In this document: positions 15,501 through 28,600 of the stretch, one piece after another
How the letters are laid out: each line of letters opens with the position of its first letter
How positions within the stretch are numbered: position 1 is the stretch's first letter
NCBI RefSeq assembly: GCF_023343835.1
Contig: NC_064438.1
Span: forward strand, 58,676,578 to 58,740,577
Length of the DNA stretch: 64,000 bases
DNA from: Lagopus muta
Lineage: Eukaryota > Chordata > Aves > Galliformes > Phasianidae
Direction of reading: 5' to 3'
Position numbers and translations under genes: made by a program
Notes under the pieces: generated by a model
Told to the model about the DNA's origin: nothing
Seen by the model: the letters and a program-made list of their open reading frames with translations, nothing else
Database searches by the model: none

Positions 15501-18500
15501 CTGTGGATGCAGGTGAGGTCAGAGACTCCTGGCTGTGAGCTCCACTTTCGCTACAGGAGCTCGGGGAGGAAGCGTGAGAAGGGGAATCTGCAGACAGACT
15601 GAGCTTGAGAGCAGAATCAGGGCTGTCAAGTTCTGAAAAGTTACTGCTTAGCTTTGCCCTCTTCTTAGCTGCGCTATTTCGTAGAGATCTGAGTGAACTC
15701 TGCATCTAAACGGGATGGGAAAATGAAAAAAGACCGTTTTTAATGACTGTAAAGAAATTATGGCTGTCAATTCAATGGGCACGTGGCACTGAACTCTTCC
15801 CTTGCCTGTTCAGCACCTCAAAGTACTTTCAATCATGCATACAGGATGGAAGAAGACTGCAAAGTGAAGCCATTAACTGCTACTGTTCTTAGATTCTAAA
15901 GGCAGAATTTGAGACTCAAACAATTTCTACCAACTGCGACAGAATTAAGAACAAATGCATGGGGAAAGACCACAAACAACACAACCATCCACAGGACCAA
16001 TGCTTCTCATGTAATTAGCACTGCTTCTGACGAGGTGGACACAGCTGCACCACCTCTGGAAGCAATCCGTCACAGCTCTGTGGCATCTGACTATGTTCCA
16101 GACTGGTGCAGAGCATTCAGTACCCCTCAGACACCACAGAGGCAGCACTAGGATCCCTCACCAGCAGCAGGCAGTGTTAGGGATAGGCACAAGCCCCCCC
16201 AAACAGAGCAGAAGCCTGATGTCCAGCACATCAATGCTGTGTGAAACAGATGCAGTGGCATCATGCTCATCCGGCTTCACACCAGTTTCTCACACTTATA
16301 TAATGAAAAACAACTGAATTCCAAGAGAGCTGGGGAGTGCTGAGTACCACAGACAGCCTGCTCAGTGGACTTGGGAGGCTAAGGAAGCTCAGAGTCCAAA
16401 GAACCCTTCTTCAGTGAAGTTATTAGTGATTCGGGGCCCTTACCTCTAACTAAAGAAAGTACTATTTTAAAGCTGATGTGAAATTTACAGTAAAGCCTAA
16501 ATACCAAAAGAATTTGGACCAAGGGTTGCTGTTCTGCTTCAGTGCCACAATAACTGCAAACATCATGACTTCAGTGCTGAGAAAAAAAGTGAAATCAAGA
16601 TGCCTAGAAGAAACACAGCGAGTGTACTTCAGAATCTGCATTCACTGCTTTACCTAGCTTCTGCTGGACACCCAATGGTACCTCAGTGCAGGTCTGCTGA
16701 ACTGATGACAGTGCCAAACAGTCCGAGTCAGAAACGCATGTTAGTTTCTGGCTTATAATCTATCAGTTGGACAAGTGTGTTGAATGACACATAAACAAAC
16801 CTCTTCTTGGTCCACCTCCTCGTCATCGACACTCAGCTCTGACAGATCAGCTGCAAGCTTCCTGCCCGCTTCATTCATCCACGCATCCTCGCACTGCTCG
16901 GCTCTCCCCTGTGCCCTGCTGGGCAGGGGGCTGGCGAGGTGTGGGATGGGGGGCACAGGCCTGCTGCTCCCAGCCAGCCCCCGGCGGGATGCTGGGTGTC
17001 TCACCAAGGTGGGCTTCAGCTGCAGAGGAGAATGCTTCTCCTGCAAGTTCTGCCCTGGATAAGACAGAGCCAGGTGTCAGTCCTTGGGAGAGATGGCATG
17101 GACACAGCGCTGCAATCTGACGTGGGAAAGCTACTTTTGAGATGAGTTCTATCATTTGAAACACGCTGATGCACCGGGCTGCACTCACTATTATAAACAC
17201 ATTTCAAGAAGATCCAGTCAGGCTGAGTACCAGCAAATGTTTGTAAAATCAACAGGAGAAAAAGACTGGTGCCTTAAGAAATTCTACTGTAAGTGGCTGC
17301 AACACTATAACAACAATAACAACAATAGTTATCCTGAAGAAACACAGTGAAGTAAAATGTTGGCAATACGCAGAAAATCAAGAGATAAACACACACCTTC
17401 AAGATAAAAAGTTTTCTGCATTCAAAGGACAGATGGCTTCCAAAGAATTAATTCAGAAACCTTCTGAATTTTATCTTCGTTGAGACTCAAATTTCTGCAC
17501 ATATGTAGAACAGACTTCTTTAAATCAGTGCAAAATTATAAGTGGAAACTGTGATTTTGCTTAAAGAAAGTACGCTTCATGAGTGGGGGAAGGGAGGCAT
17601 CAATTTAAGCTCAACAGATACTGAAGTCATTTTAACCTACAAGAAGACTGCCTTTACCAACTACACTCAAAAGAAATTTGGTAAATTGTTTACATTATTG
17701 TAACTAAATAAGCTTAAAATTATTTCTGGTTAACATGATGTATGCATGAGGTCTCTAAAGACAGAAACCAGAGCACAAAGAGCAGCCTCTGCCATTAGCT
17801 GTCAGTATAAATTGGGATGAAACAAGCACAGATTCCGCTCACTGAAGAGGTGCTTATTGGGAACAGAACTTAAAGAGTTTTTCTAAATGCTGGAAATCTG
17901 ACATGCAGGCTCCCAGCTGCAAATAAAGAAGTGAAAAGGCAAAATGCAATGAGCAGAACTTTCTTGTACGTGTGTCATTTGGGGCATTAGAAGTAACGAG
18001 ACGTTCCCTAAGAGTGCTAGATGTTGGGGTCTGATTTTATCGCAGTCTGATGGTAAGCCTTCTGCTGATAACACCACCAATAAGAAAAGCAGAGCCATTG
18101 CATATTATCTTCTATCCCATATATGTAAAGACAAAAGAAATGAAACACATCAGTATTTAAAACTACCAATACACAAAGATGATACTTCTAAAAAGAAGCC
18201 CCCAGTGGGATGAGCAGAGCACAGCAGCTGCAGCACTTCTACAGCCAGAGCACTGCATGACTCCCCACCTATCTGGCACTGCTAGTTTTTAGCTGCTCCT
18301 TGTAGTCACTTCAAAAGCCAACGTGAAATCAGTTCTCAGTATACTAAGAGCACTCCTACCTGCGCTGTCTCTTGGCTTTTGAGAACTTGGCTTGTGCAGC
18401 CCTTCAAAGCTTTTAAGAGGCCAGGAGTTTGAGAAGCTCATGGTATTATGCTGTGACTTCTTTGGGGACTCAGCTGGAGAGGAGAGGTGCTTAGGGCTGC

Positions 18501-19600
18501 TCCCAGGGGATGTCAGAGGGTAGGATGGCAGGATGAAGGCCTCCTGGTTTGCAGCAGTACCTTGCGAGGACGACGTGTGTTCTGCTGGGCTGCAAACACC
18601 TCGCTGGGTCTTGCTGGAAAAATTCAGGCTGGCACAAACTGAGCAAAGTAAAAGAGCACTATTTGTGGTAATTACCCTCTTTGACAGCTATTAAAATAAT
18701 AATTTGTAAGGAAATAAAGCACTCTCTGCAAGTCAAAACTAAAGGTCGGCACTTCACTCAACTGATTACAGGCAGATCAGCTAACTTCAATTGGCAAACT
18801 GTGTTCTCCCTCACAACATCCATTCCCTCGCTGCATTTGGTCAACCAAGCCTGAGCCTAAGCTGTCTTGCAGGCATGTCTATAAAGAATTACATTTCAAA
18901 GAGAAGAATCATTCAAGCAGATGGAACACAGCTCTGTTGTTTGCTGTTCTGTATTCCAAGTCTGCATTGCATAACACTGACAGACAACTTTCAAGCTTCA
19001 GTGATGCAAGAATACAAATACAGCACAAACGTTTTAAGTGATACTTCCTTAAAAACCATTCAAATACTATTTTCTCCTAGAAACCAGTAGGTCAAAAATG
19101 GAAAGATTCTGAATAGGGATAGAACAATTATCATAGTTTTATCTCCTCAGCCAGCACAGAGAGACACTTTGCAAGTAACACACACTGCTTACAACACAGC
19201 TAAAATCCAAATACCTTTGTCTTGCTGGCAGTTATTTAATCCCAAGAACTGTAAAGCAGAGTCCACACTACCACTCTTCCCACGTGTCTGTGTGTGTCCA
19301 AGCGTTCCACATTTCTCTGAAGTATGTGGCTGATGAGAGCCCACAGCACCTTTCAGAAGGAGAGCACAATGAATGAGACTTCACACACACTGTTTAAAAA
19401 AATGTATGTAATATTTAATAGCAAATTAAGACATCGATTTTGTAAGAAGTAACTAGTGATAAATACAAGAGTTTCTAAGCGACTCCTAATCCTGTTCATA
19501 GGCACAAGCTAGAGAGATGCCTGGCCGCTCTCCCAGGGCAGCCCTCCAACTCTGAGAGCGAGGGGTGCTCATAAAAAAACCCACGACAGAACAATCAGCT

Positions 19601-19643
<43 letters not shown>

Positions 19644-22600
19644 TATATATATATATATATATGACAATAGAACACAGCACCTCAAAACCCCAAAACACAG
19701 CGAGTTTCTTTACAGCAATACCACTCTCAGCATAACCATGAGCAGACTCTGCGTTCCACACATCAGCGCTCCTCAAAGAACGCAGAGCACAAAACCACTG
19801 CCAAGGGAAGAGAACAAGGCAGGCTTGGTCTTGCCCAGCCTCTTCGTGTGCTTCTTGGCTACCAAATACAAACCACTAAGCTGACACTGCTAGCATAAAT
19901 TAAGTGCAGTCCTACACCTAAGATATTTTATGGAGCTGGTTTTCGAAAACATGACATTTTTCATCCTTTAAACAATCTTTCAAGCTCCCTCTTCAGACAG
20001 CTTGCTACCCCAGCTGTTCATACAAGTTAAAAAAAGAAAAAAGGAGACAACACACAAATCTAGATGAGATGTGAACTTAACTGGACTTCTGAAGAGCCCA
20101 TCACACGCAAATATGACCCCCCCAACATGTTGTCCAGTTTGTGGTTTAGTATTTCACATCCTGCAGTCACTACCACCTGATTCTTGGTAGGTGCTGTTCT
20201 AGCCAACCACGTATTTCTGCTCGTAACATTTTGTGCCTCCTTTATCTGCAATTCAAATTGGATTTCACAGTGTAAAGAAGCTCTGGCTGCATGACTGCTG
20301 CCATTCTGCAGGTCACTTCTTCCTCCCTTTGGAGAGGAGCAGGAAGATGCGTTTCTCAGGGATCTCCTGAGCCCACTTGTTAGTACATCTGCTCACATAA
20401 GCACACTGTTTGAACTCACTGCGAAGTAACGTGGCGCTATTTGCAGAAAGGACAGACCCATAAGCTCTGATGGAGCTACTGAATGTGGCGGACATGTGTG
20501 CGTGCAGCAGGGCTGGAGAGCAGGGGCAGGTGCTGAGATGGTGTGAGTGCCCCGGGTCAAAGGGCTGTGCAGATGGCTCTGGCTGCAGGCATCGCCCGGT
20601 GCCTGTTCTCAGCTCTGTGCTGTGCATGACACCCCAGAGCAAAACCAACAGCTGCAGGCAATAAGCCATCCTCATAAAGCTGTACGTTTCTGTTCATATA
20701 AACCTGTTTGCAAATGGCAGATCAGACGTACTCAGAATCACAGAATTGTAGGGGTTGGAAGGGACCTCCAGAGATCATCGAGTCCAACCCCCTGCCAAAG
20801 CAGGTTCCCTACAGCAGGTCACACAGGACTCATGTTGGTACTCACCGGCACAAAGCGAAGAATGCTCAGAACTGAAATCTACGCTATTCTGAAATAAATC
20901 TCTTGACGGTTTTCTTCTACTGAAAAGTAACTCATCGCTGCCCGGCGTTCCTTGGGAGGGCTGCAGCTTTGGAGAATGGAGAAAATCTCCGGGTGAAGAG
21001 AACTGCAGGAGAAAGGAACACAAAGAAACAAAGGTGCACGTGAACAGAGCGCTCTCTCACGGTGCTGCACGCCGCCCACGAGCCCCAGTGCCCCCTCACC
21101 TGCCAGCACAGCGCTGGAGCTCCTCTGCTAACCACAAGCACTGGAGCTGCAGCCACAAAGCACTCCGACCTGCCTGCCCAGCTACTCCCAGATTGCCAAT
21201 ACTGGAGGAATCCTACCTAGGAGAACGGAGCTGTGGGTTTCCCATTTTCACTCCCACAGGTTGACATCGAATGTTCAAGAAAAAAAATGGAAATAAAAAG
21301 TTGCGCTCTTCATCATTTTTAAAAATTAAATATTGTTTTGATTTCTGTACATTCAATCTTTAACCAGACAGTGGCTATTTGAGCTGTGAAAACAGCACGC
21401 TTCAGATGGAGCACAAAAGCTGTGCGTTGCACTATCAGCACCCTGCAATGAGAACCAGCTGCAGGAACCACGTGCTCACCAATGGAAAGGGGCCCCCAGG
21501 TCCTCTCAAGGCACAGATTCCCAACACAAGAGGCATTTATACAAGTCAAAGAAACAAAATCTCCAAGCCCTATTAAGACACTCCTCGTGGAAAACTGAAC
21601 TCATGCCTTTACATCCCTCAGGCCTAAATCTGCTTCCCGTGGCCGTGCTCCTCCCTTACAAGGCACACAGTAACTCACACACATCCCTGCTGGCAGCAAC
21701 TACAGAAGGAAAGCAGCCATTTGGCTGCAGCCCCATGTGGGAGCTGGGCTGCTCAGACAGGGCAAAATCTCATCTGAAACTTTCCAAGCAAAGCCACCGC
21801 AATGCTCAAAAGTTGGAAACTGGATATAAAATCTTCCTCCCTTGAAATACAGTTTCAGTGCAGGACTGTGCTTTTTAATTGGGTTTCAGAGATCAGATTC
21901 TCCATTAAAATGGTTCACTGCCTAAAAGTTTGGTTTAAAGCTGGCAACTAGGGAAAACTTAAGAAGCTGAGGTAAAAAGAGATCAGTCCAGATCCCCTTC
22001 TTAAAGGCAGACTGCAGAAGCCCAGAAGGCACTGGTAAGACTGGAGCAGGGAACATGAAGCTTTGGGAAGAAAGAGATTCTGGTGACGAGATGCAGTCTG
22101 AGGACAATCCTTCAGTCACTGTGATGGCAGCATCCTGAGGATGCTGGTTTTACTTTAACATGAGAGACAGCAGCCAAGTGTGCTGAGAAACCTGCTTCAG
22201 GTTATTAGAAGTGAGGACAAAAGAGAATTCAGCATGCACAGAATTACAGAATCACTCCAGTTAGAAAAAACCTCCAAGATCATCAAGTCCAATTCCCACT
22301 CCCGCAAACAAGCCATTAGAAAACAGCATTTTAATCCATCAGCCTGGACACGGGCATTACTTGCACAAAGTACTAACGCCTTTCCATGCACACCAGCCAA
22401 TGTATGCAGAAAGAACAAATGACACGATGCTGAAATGACTGTACAGCTTTGCTCAGGTGCTTCAATTCCAGCTGCAGGAATAAAAGCTGTCTGCTTTCTT
22501 GTACGCTAACTGTAATTACAGGGGCACGCAGGGTAGTGGCAAATAAAGCAAACCTAAGGCCACCGGAGTTTTCGTTGCAACAGATCTCAGAGAAGGGAAC

Positions 22601-25600
22601 TCTCAGAGCTTTCATTCTGATTTCATTCCCAGCGCAGCAGAACCTTGGTAGCCATGCAGCAGAAGTCAGAGTGCTGCTGAGCAGCCCAGGGGCACACTGC
22701 TGCCACGGCCCCTGCATGCACAGCAACTGCATGGGGCCACCAGCAACACCCACCTGGGGAAACATCCAGCACAGCACAAGTGGATCATGACAGTTCCCCA
22801 AAGTACTTTTCCATCACCCTTGAAAAACCACGGCTCATCTCCTGGGGTCTGACACCTCCAACAAGGAATCCCACACACACTGTCAAACCGTGAAGTTATG
22901 TGAGCATAGCCTAAGTGCACCGTGCAACTCGGTTCAGAGCTTCAGGAGAGCGTTCCACTGCTGTTGCTGCTGCAGCCAAGGGCACAGCTTCCAGCAGCAC
23001 GTATGTTTTGTAGGGGAAGGCAGAAAATAACATTTATCTTATTATCTAGGCACGCTGTGCATTCCACACAGCACCCCCAGGGACACCTGGCTACCAACAT
23101 CCATGGGGAGACACAACAGCATCTGTTGTGCCTTCAGGAGGGCAAAAGCATTTGGTTTTTTGACAAGTGCTTTTGTGCCCCAAATTGCAATGTTTCTGTT
23201 CTGATAGCTCGCCTAAATTGGAGTTAAGAAAGATTACAGTTAAAAAAGGAACAGGGGAATTCATTGCCACAGCAATGTTCTTCAGCTCATTCACATGACA
23301 TGGACAAACCAGGACACTGTATGAGAAGGTAACACGTTTGGTTACAGCAGGCTAACTTCAGTTAGTTAAAGGCAGCTCCCGGAGGATTCATAGACCACAT
23401 TGTGTCCCACAGAAAAGAGCACAAACATTTCCTTTGGAACGGTCTGGTTTCAATCTGATGGAAGCTACTTATTCTCTCCTAAGGAACTGGAGCAGACTTA
23501 ACGCATCAGTGCAGCAAAAGAATACTGACTTCAGCAAATTCACACTCTTTCTCCATTGAATTCACAGATAACACTGAACATCACAAGGCCAGCCCTGCCT
23601 GCGCAGGGTTAGAAACGAGCAGGACCCTGCTGAAGTACAAAGGAAAAGAACTCATGTGATTACACACTTGATTACCAGCTCATGAAAGCATTCCACTGGT
23701 GCTGCCACAAGGCTGCAGCATCCCAGCAGGCACCTCCCCACGAATGCAGTGGGGCCAGCACTGCCACCTGCACACAGGGCACTCAGTGCTGCGTCCAGGC
23801 AGGTGTGTGCAGCTGCCAGCAATAAACACAGACAACTGTGCTTCATGTGATGAAGCCAGGCCTTGCTCTCAGAAAGAGAAATGGGAAGCTGGGGTTGTGT
23901 GAGCAGCTATTAAGCAGTAAGCCTTACGTTCTGACATGCAATGCGCTGAGCTGTGAAATCAGGCAATTGAACCACAGGACGCTCACTGTCAGAAATAACA
24001 AGAGCTATGGATTAAACAAGGCTGGCATCCATGTTTCATTTAATGCCTTTTTAACAGCTGCGTGCAGTTTCCCCCAGGAACGCCACGCTCTGTCAGCACA
24101 GGCAGGGCACAGCACAGCCCTGCTGCCAGCCCTTGGCACAGCCACTGGTGCTCAACAGGTGGGGTTGTGCTGGTAGCAGCTCTCAGGCACACTGTTTGAA
24201 TACCACCAGCATCACCAACAGCTCTGGGTTGACAGATGGGTACCACACAGACTCGCTTTCAAAGCTCCTGGGAGGTTACAGAGCAGCATTCCATCAGCAA
24301 ACCAATTAACATCACTGGCAGGCTGCGAAGCCCTGGAGGCAGCGTGCTTTATCTTCCCCACACTGCCAGCACCCATTAACCCACCCACTAACCTCACCCC
24401 TTATCTGATCAGCACAGTCTAGACGTGGCCTCGGACCATTGCTGTGCAACATGACCCTACAAATAGCAGCAAAAAAAAAAAAGAACAATTGTAAAGACTC
24501 ATTTCATGCATCCTTTCAGACCCCAAAAGTTAATTTTTAAACAAACTCATCTCAAAGGAATGCTTGTTTGAATTAATAATTAATTTTTTACATTTACAGA
24601 AACAAGTCAACTATGCAAATGTCATGCATGATATATCTTAGTCAAAGAGGGCAGCTATGAAGAAAGGCAGGGCTGCCCTTCTTTCTCCTCACTGTTAATG
24701 CCCCAAGGTAAAGGACTTTATTTAATTAAGTACTTTATGACAATCTCTTCGAGTTGTCAAGGGACGACTTCAGTACAGGAAGAACTGCCCAAGTTCAATA
24801 GTCCCCATTCCAATAGTTCCAACTCTGACACCTCAGAGTTAGTGATCTCCTTTCTACCAACTTCAGTATGTAAGAAAACAAAATGGAAGTGACAAATGAA
24901 CAGACCGAGTCAGAAAGCAGAAGGAAGAGACATGAACACAGGCTCTGGGCAGCCTGGGCTGCTGGTTGGCGACCTGCACACAGCAGGGGGTTGGAACTGG
25001 ATGAGCACTGTGCTCCTGTGCAACCCAGGCTATTCTATGATTCTATGATTCTAACAAAGAGCATCTGCAGGAGGTGCAGGATGACTTAGAAAAAGTCATT
25101 AGATGCAAAAAAAAATTACTTCTTACTAAAAAGCAATAAGCACAGAACAAGAGAAACAGTATTTCTCCCTGTAGAAGTATTTTTGTTGCCACCTACAGTA
25201 CACCACAGCAGCGAAAGCAAAGCGAGAGTGGTTAACTTCACAGCTTGAGGCCCCTGTTCAAAATTATGCTTTTACCAAATAAAGGCTGAAACTTATTCAG
25301 GTCTAATTCTGCAAAAATAGGTGGCAGAAATACATTTGGCATGAGACGCAAAGACATAAAAATAGAGATGATTCCAAAAGGAAAGCGGTAATTTTAGGCT
25401 TTAGTACTTGCATGAACTGAAGAAGTCGCCAAGGAGGAAGGAAAAAAAATTATAATTGCCAGAAGATCTGAAGGCACTCAGACAAGTTTGTGCCAAGCGG
25501 TTGCCAGAGGAAGGAAACGGATCTACAGACCCTTCTGCTTTCTCCCATAGGTGCTCTGTGGAGGAGGGAACCCACCTCTCCCAGCCCACAGCATCTGGGA

Positions 25601-28600
25601 TCACCCACCTTGGAGAGCTGGGCAACAACCCCCAGACACACACAGATGGCATCTGCATCCACAATTTTCACACTACACCTATAAAGCTGCACGGAGTATA
25701 AAAGGCTTTCCTGTAGCAGTGCCAAGGATGCTGCCTACTGAAAGGAGTACCTCAGCGCCCCGACTTGCAGCCACAAAGATGTGGTTGCCTCCCCAGGTTA
25801 CATTTCAGTCCACACCACTCCGAAATGCATTTTACACACACAACAAAAAAGAAAGCAGGAATGAATTGTTTGCCTCCCTCCTTCCAGAGGTCGAAACTTT
25901 GGGCACTTTTCCCCATTTACAGAGGGAAATCAAACCACATGAGCAAAAAAGTTAAACAAAAAAGCCAGCAGCACTTCCCCTGGGCCCAGCCATGAGCTTG
26001 GGCAGGAGCCCTCCATCACTGCGACCCACAGCCGGGAGGGCAGCCAGGTGTTTTGCGTCTATGTGAATGCAGGCAGACACATCAACTCCCTGCAGACTTT
26101 TACAGTGCAACAATGTTAGCTCACATTCCTTTTTAAAGGACTTTATTAAAACCCAGCCTGCACAAAGTAGCTTTGCCTATCATTATTCCTGATCTCGCTC
26201 AGTACAGGAGCCAACTACAAAGCAAGTATGAACTAAATTCTGAATCACAGGGTCATAGAATTGCTCAGGTTGGAAAAGACCTTAAGGATCATTGAGTCCA
26301 TCCACAGCCCAACCATCCTACCACAACTCTAACAGCCCACCCCTAAACCACAGCCCTGAGCACCACATCCAAACAGTTTTTAAGCACATCCAGGGATGGT
26401 GACTCAACCACCTCCCTTGGCAGCCCATGGCAGTGCTTCACAGCCCTTTCTGCAAAGAAGTGCTACCCGAGTAGCTAAATATGGTAGCAAAGAAATCTAT
26501 AGCCATACAGTTTCCCATTTTCTGAAAGCCACTCACTTATTAGTAGAGTTCAGGTAATTCTGGAGTAACTCATTCACTGAGGATCAAGTAATGCTACGTT
26601 AAACCCATCCAGCACACACTGCAGGTCTCGTGGTACCAAAATCAGCTGTCACACACAGAACTGCAGAAGTAAAAGGGACCTGAACAATTCTTCAGAGGTT
26701 CCTTCCACTTGCAGACATCAGTATAATCACTAAACTCTACAACCAAAACGCAGGTCAAGCAGAATCATTACTTCAGCCTCACCTACGTTCCTCCTGGTCA
26801 GATCACTATGAGGAACACGGGCCATTTTCACACACGGCAACCCACAGACTTGGTTAGAGGTGCACTGCCCAAAAGCACTGGCTTCAGCCACGTGCTGGAA
26901 CTCTGCCTCCAAGGCCTGAACTGAAGCCATTTGTCAGTTTTCTTCCGAACAGCCCCAGTATTTAGCATCCATCAGGTGTTCTCAGAGACACAAGCAGGAG
27001 CTCCCTAAGCTTCTGTGAGTCACAATCAGGGTCACCAGGGCAGGATGTCGGAAGCGCCCAGCAAGCACAGCATGTTTCAGCAGTGAGGTTTTCTATGCAC
27101 ACTAAGATGTCTGTTTTGTCCCGGCGTTAAATCGGACGTTTGGAGCATTCAGATCGGGTCTGCCAGGTCAACACACAGAGAACCTCACACACATCAGCAG
27201 CACAAGCCGTGCCTCAGAAATCACAGAATCACACAATGGCCCAGGTTGGAAGGGACCTCAAGGATCACGAAGCTCCAACCCCCCTGTGCCATGCAGGGCC
27301 ACCAACCTCCACATTTCACAGCAGCCCAGGCTGCCCAGGGCCCCATCCAACCTGGCCTTCAACACCTCCAGGGATGGACGGGGCATCACAGCCTCTCTGG
27401 GCAGCTGTCCCAGCACCTCACCACTCTCACAGCACACAACTTCCCCCTGACATCCAACCTCAATCTGGCCTCCCTCAGCTTCAAACCATTTCCCCTTGTC
27501 CTGCTGTTATCCGCCCTTTCCAAGAGCTGACTCCCCTCCTGTTTTAGGCTCCCTTTAGGTATTGAAATGCTGCACTGAGCTCACCCCGCAGAAACACCTG
27601 TCACTTCACAAACCTCTGGAAACTTTCTCATCCTCTCACAGTATTTCCCCTCGGAAAAAGCAGCCCGGCGGCACGTACCTGCTCCACGCCCTCGGCGGAA
27701 GGCACCACGTCTCCCGCTCCGCCTTCCCCGTCTCTGCCGCGCTCTGCTTCCCAGGGCAGTTTGTTCTTCCCTCTCCCGGCACTCAGGATTCTCCGCGCCG
27801 TCCCGCCGGTCGAGCCGGAGCTCCGCGCGGCGTCCCCAGGCTGCGGCCCGCAGCTCCTCGCGCTCCGCGCCCCGCCGCCCGCCAGCAGCCACTCGACGTC
27901 GGCCCCGCGCGGCGCCCCGCAGCCCCGGGCGCTCGAAGGCAGCGGCACCGCGTACTGCACGCAGCCGCGCTCCCCCAGCCTCGGCAGGCTCTTCCTGGCC
28001 AGCCTGGCCCGCACTGCGCGCATCGCCCGGTCCCCGTCGTCCCGCGGCTCCGCCGCGCGCACCGCCTCGAACAGGAGGCCGCTCTCCCCGGGCCCGGCGG
28101 CCGACGCCAACAGGGCGAACGCCTCCAAGGCCGCGTGCCGCACTCTGCGCTCGCCGTCCAGCAGCGCCGGGGCGAGGCCGAGGGCCAGGCTGCCCGGGTC
28201 CAGCTCCCCGGGGTGGGCGAGCAGCGCGGCGACGCAGGCGACCAGCACCTCCTCGCGCACGCGGGCGTCGCGGTGCCGCAGCAGCTCCCGGCGCAGCAGC
28301 AGCTCCAGCACGCGCCGCGGCCCGGCCGCCTCCATCAGCTGCCGCAGTAGCCGGTGGCAGCGCCGGCGCAGGGCCGCCCGCGGGTCGCCCAGCGCTTTGG
28401 CCGCGGCCGCCACCAGCGGACCCAGAAAGGCGCTCAGCCGGCCGCCCAGGCGCATGGCCAGCAGCTGCGCGGCCTCCAGGGCGCCCAGGGCCACCGCCGA
28501 GTCGGCGTCGTCCAGCAGCGCGCACAGCAGCCCCAGCAGTCCTAGCAGCGCCGTGCCGGGCGCCGCGGCCGCCGCGGCCGGGCCGAGGGCCGCCAGCAGC

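Larger units (their letters stand above)
21003..27678 (-). other. TOGARAM1 intron 1
   Basis: The largest intron (6.7 kb). It contains CR1 copies at 22238, 24941, 26241 and 27218 and no recognisable exon. The CR1 at 27218-27590 ends about 85 bases from the exon 1 donor. Confidence 0.65.

Noticed and set aside
27140..27547. Open frames of 94-135 codons before TOGARAM1 exon 1
   Set aside because: They lie in the antisense CR1 copy at 27218-27590; the Pro/His/Ser-rich translations are typical of CR1 3' ends read backwards.
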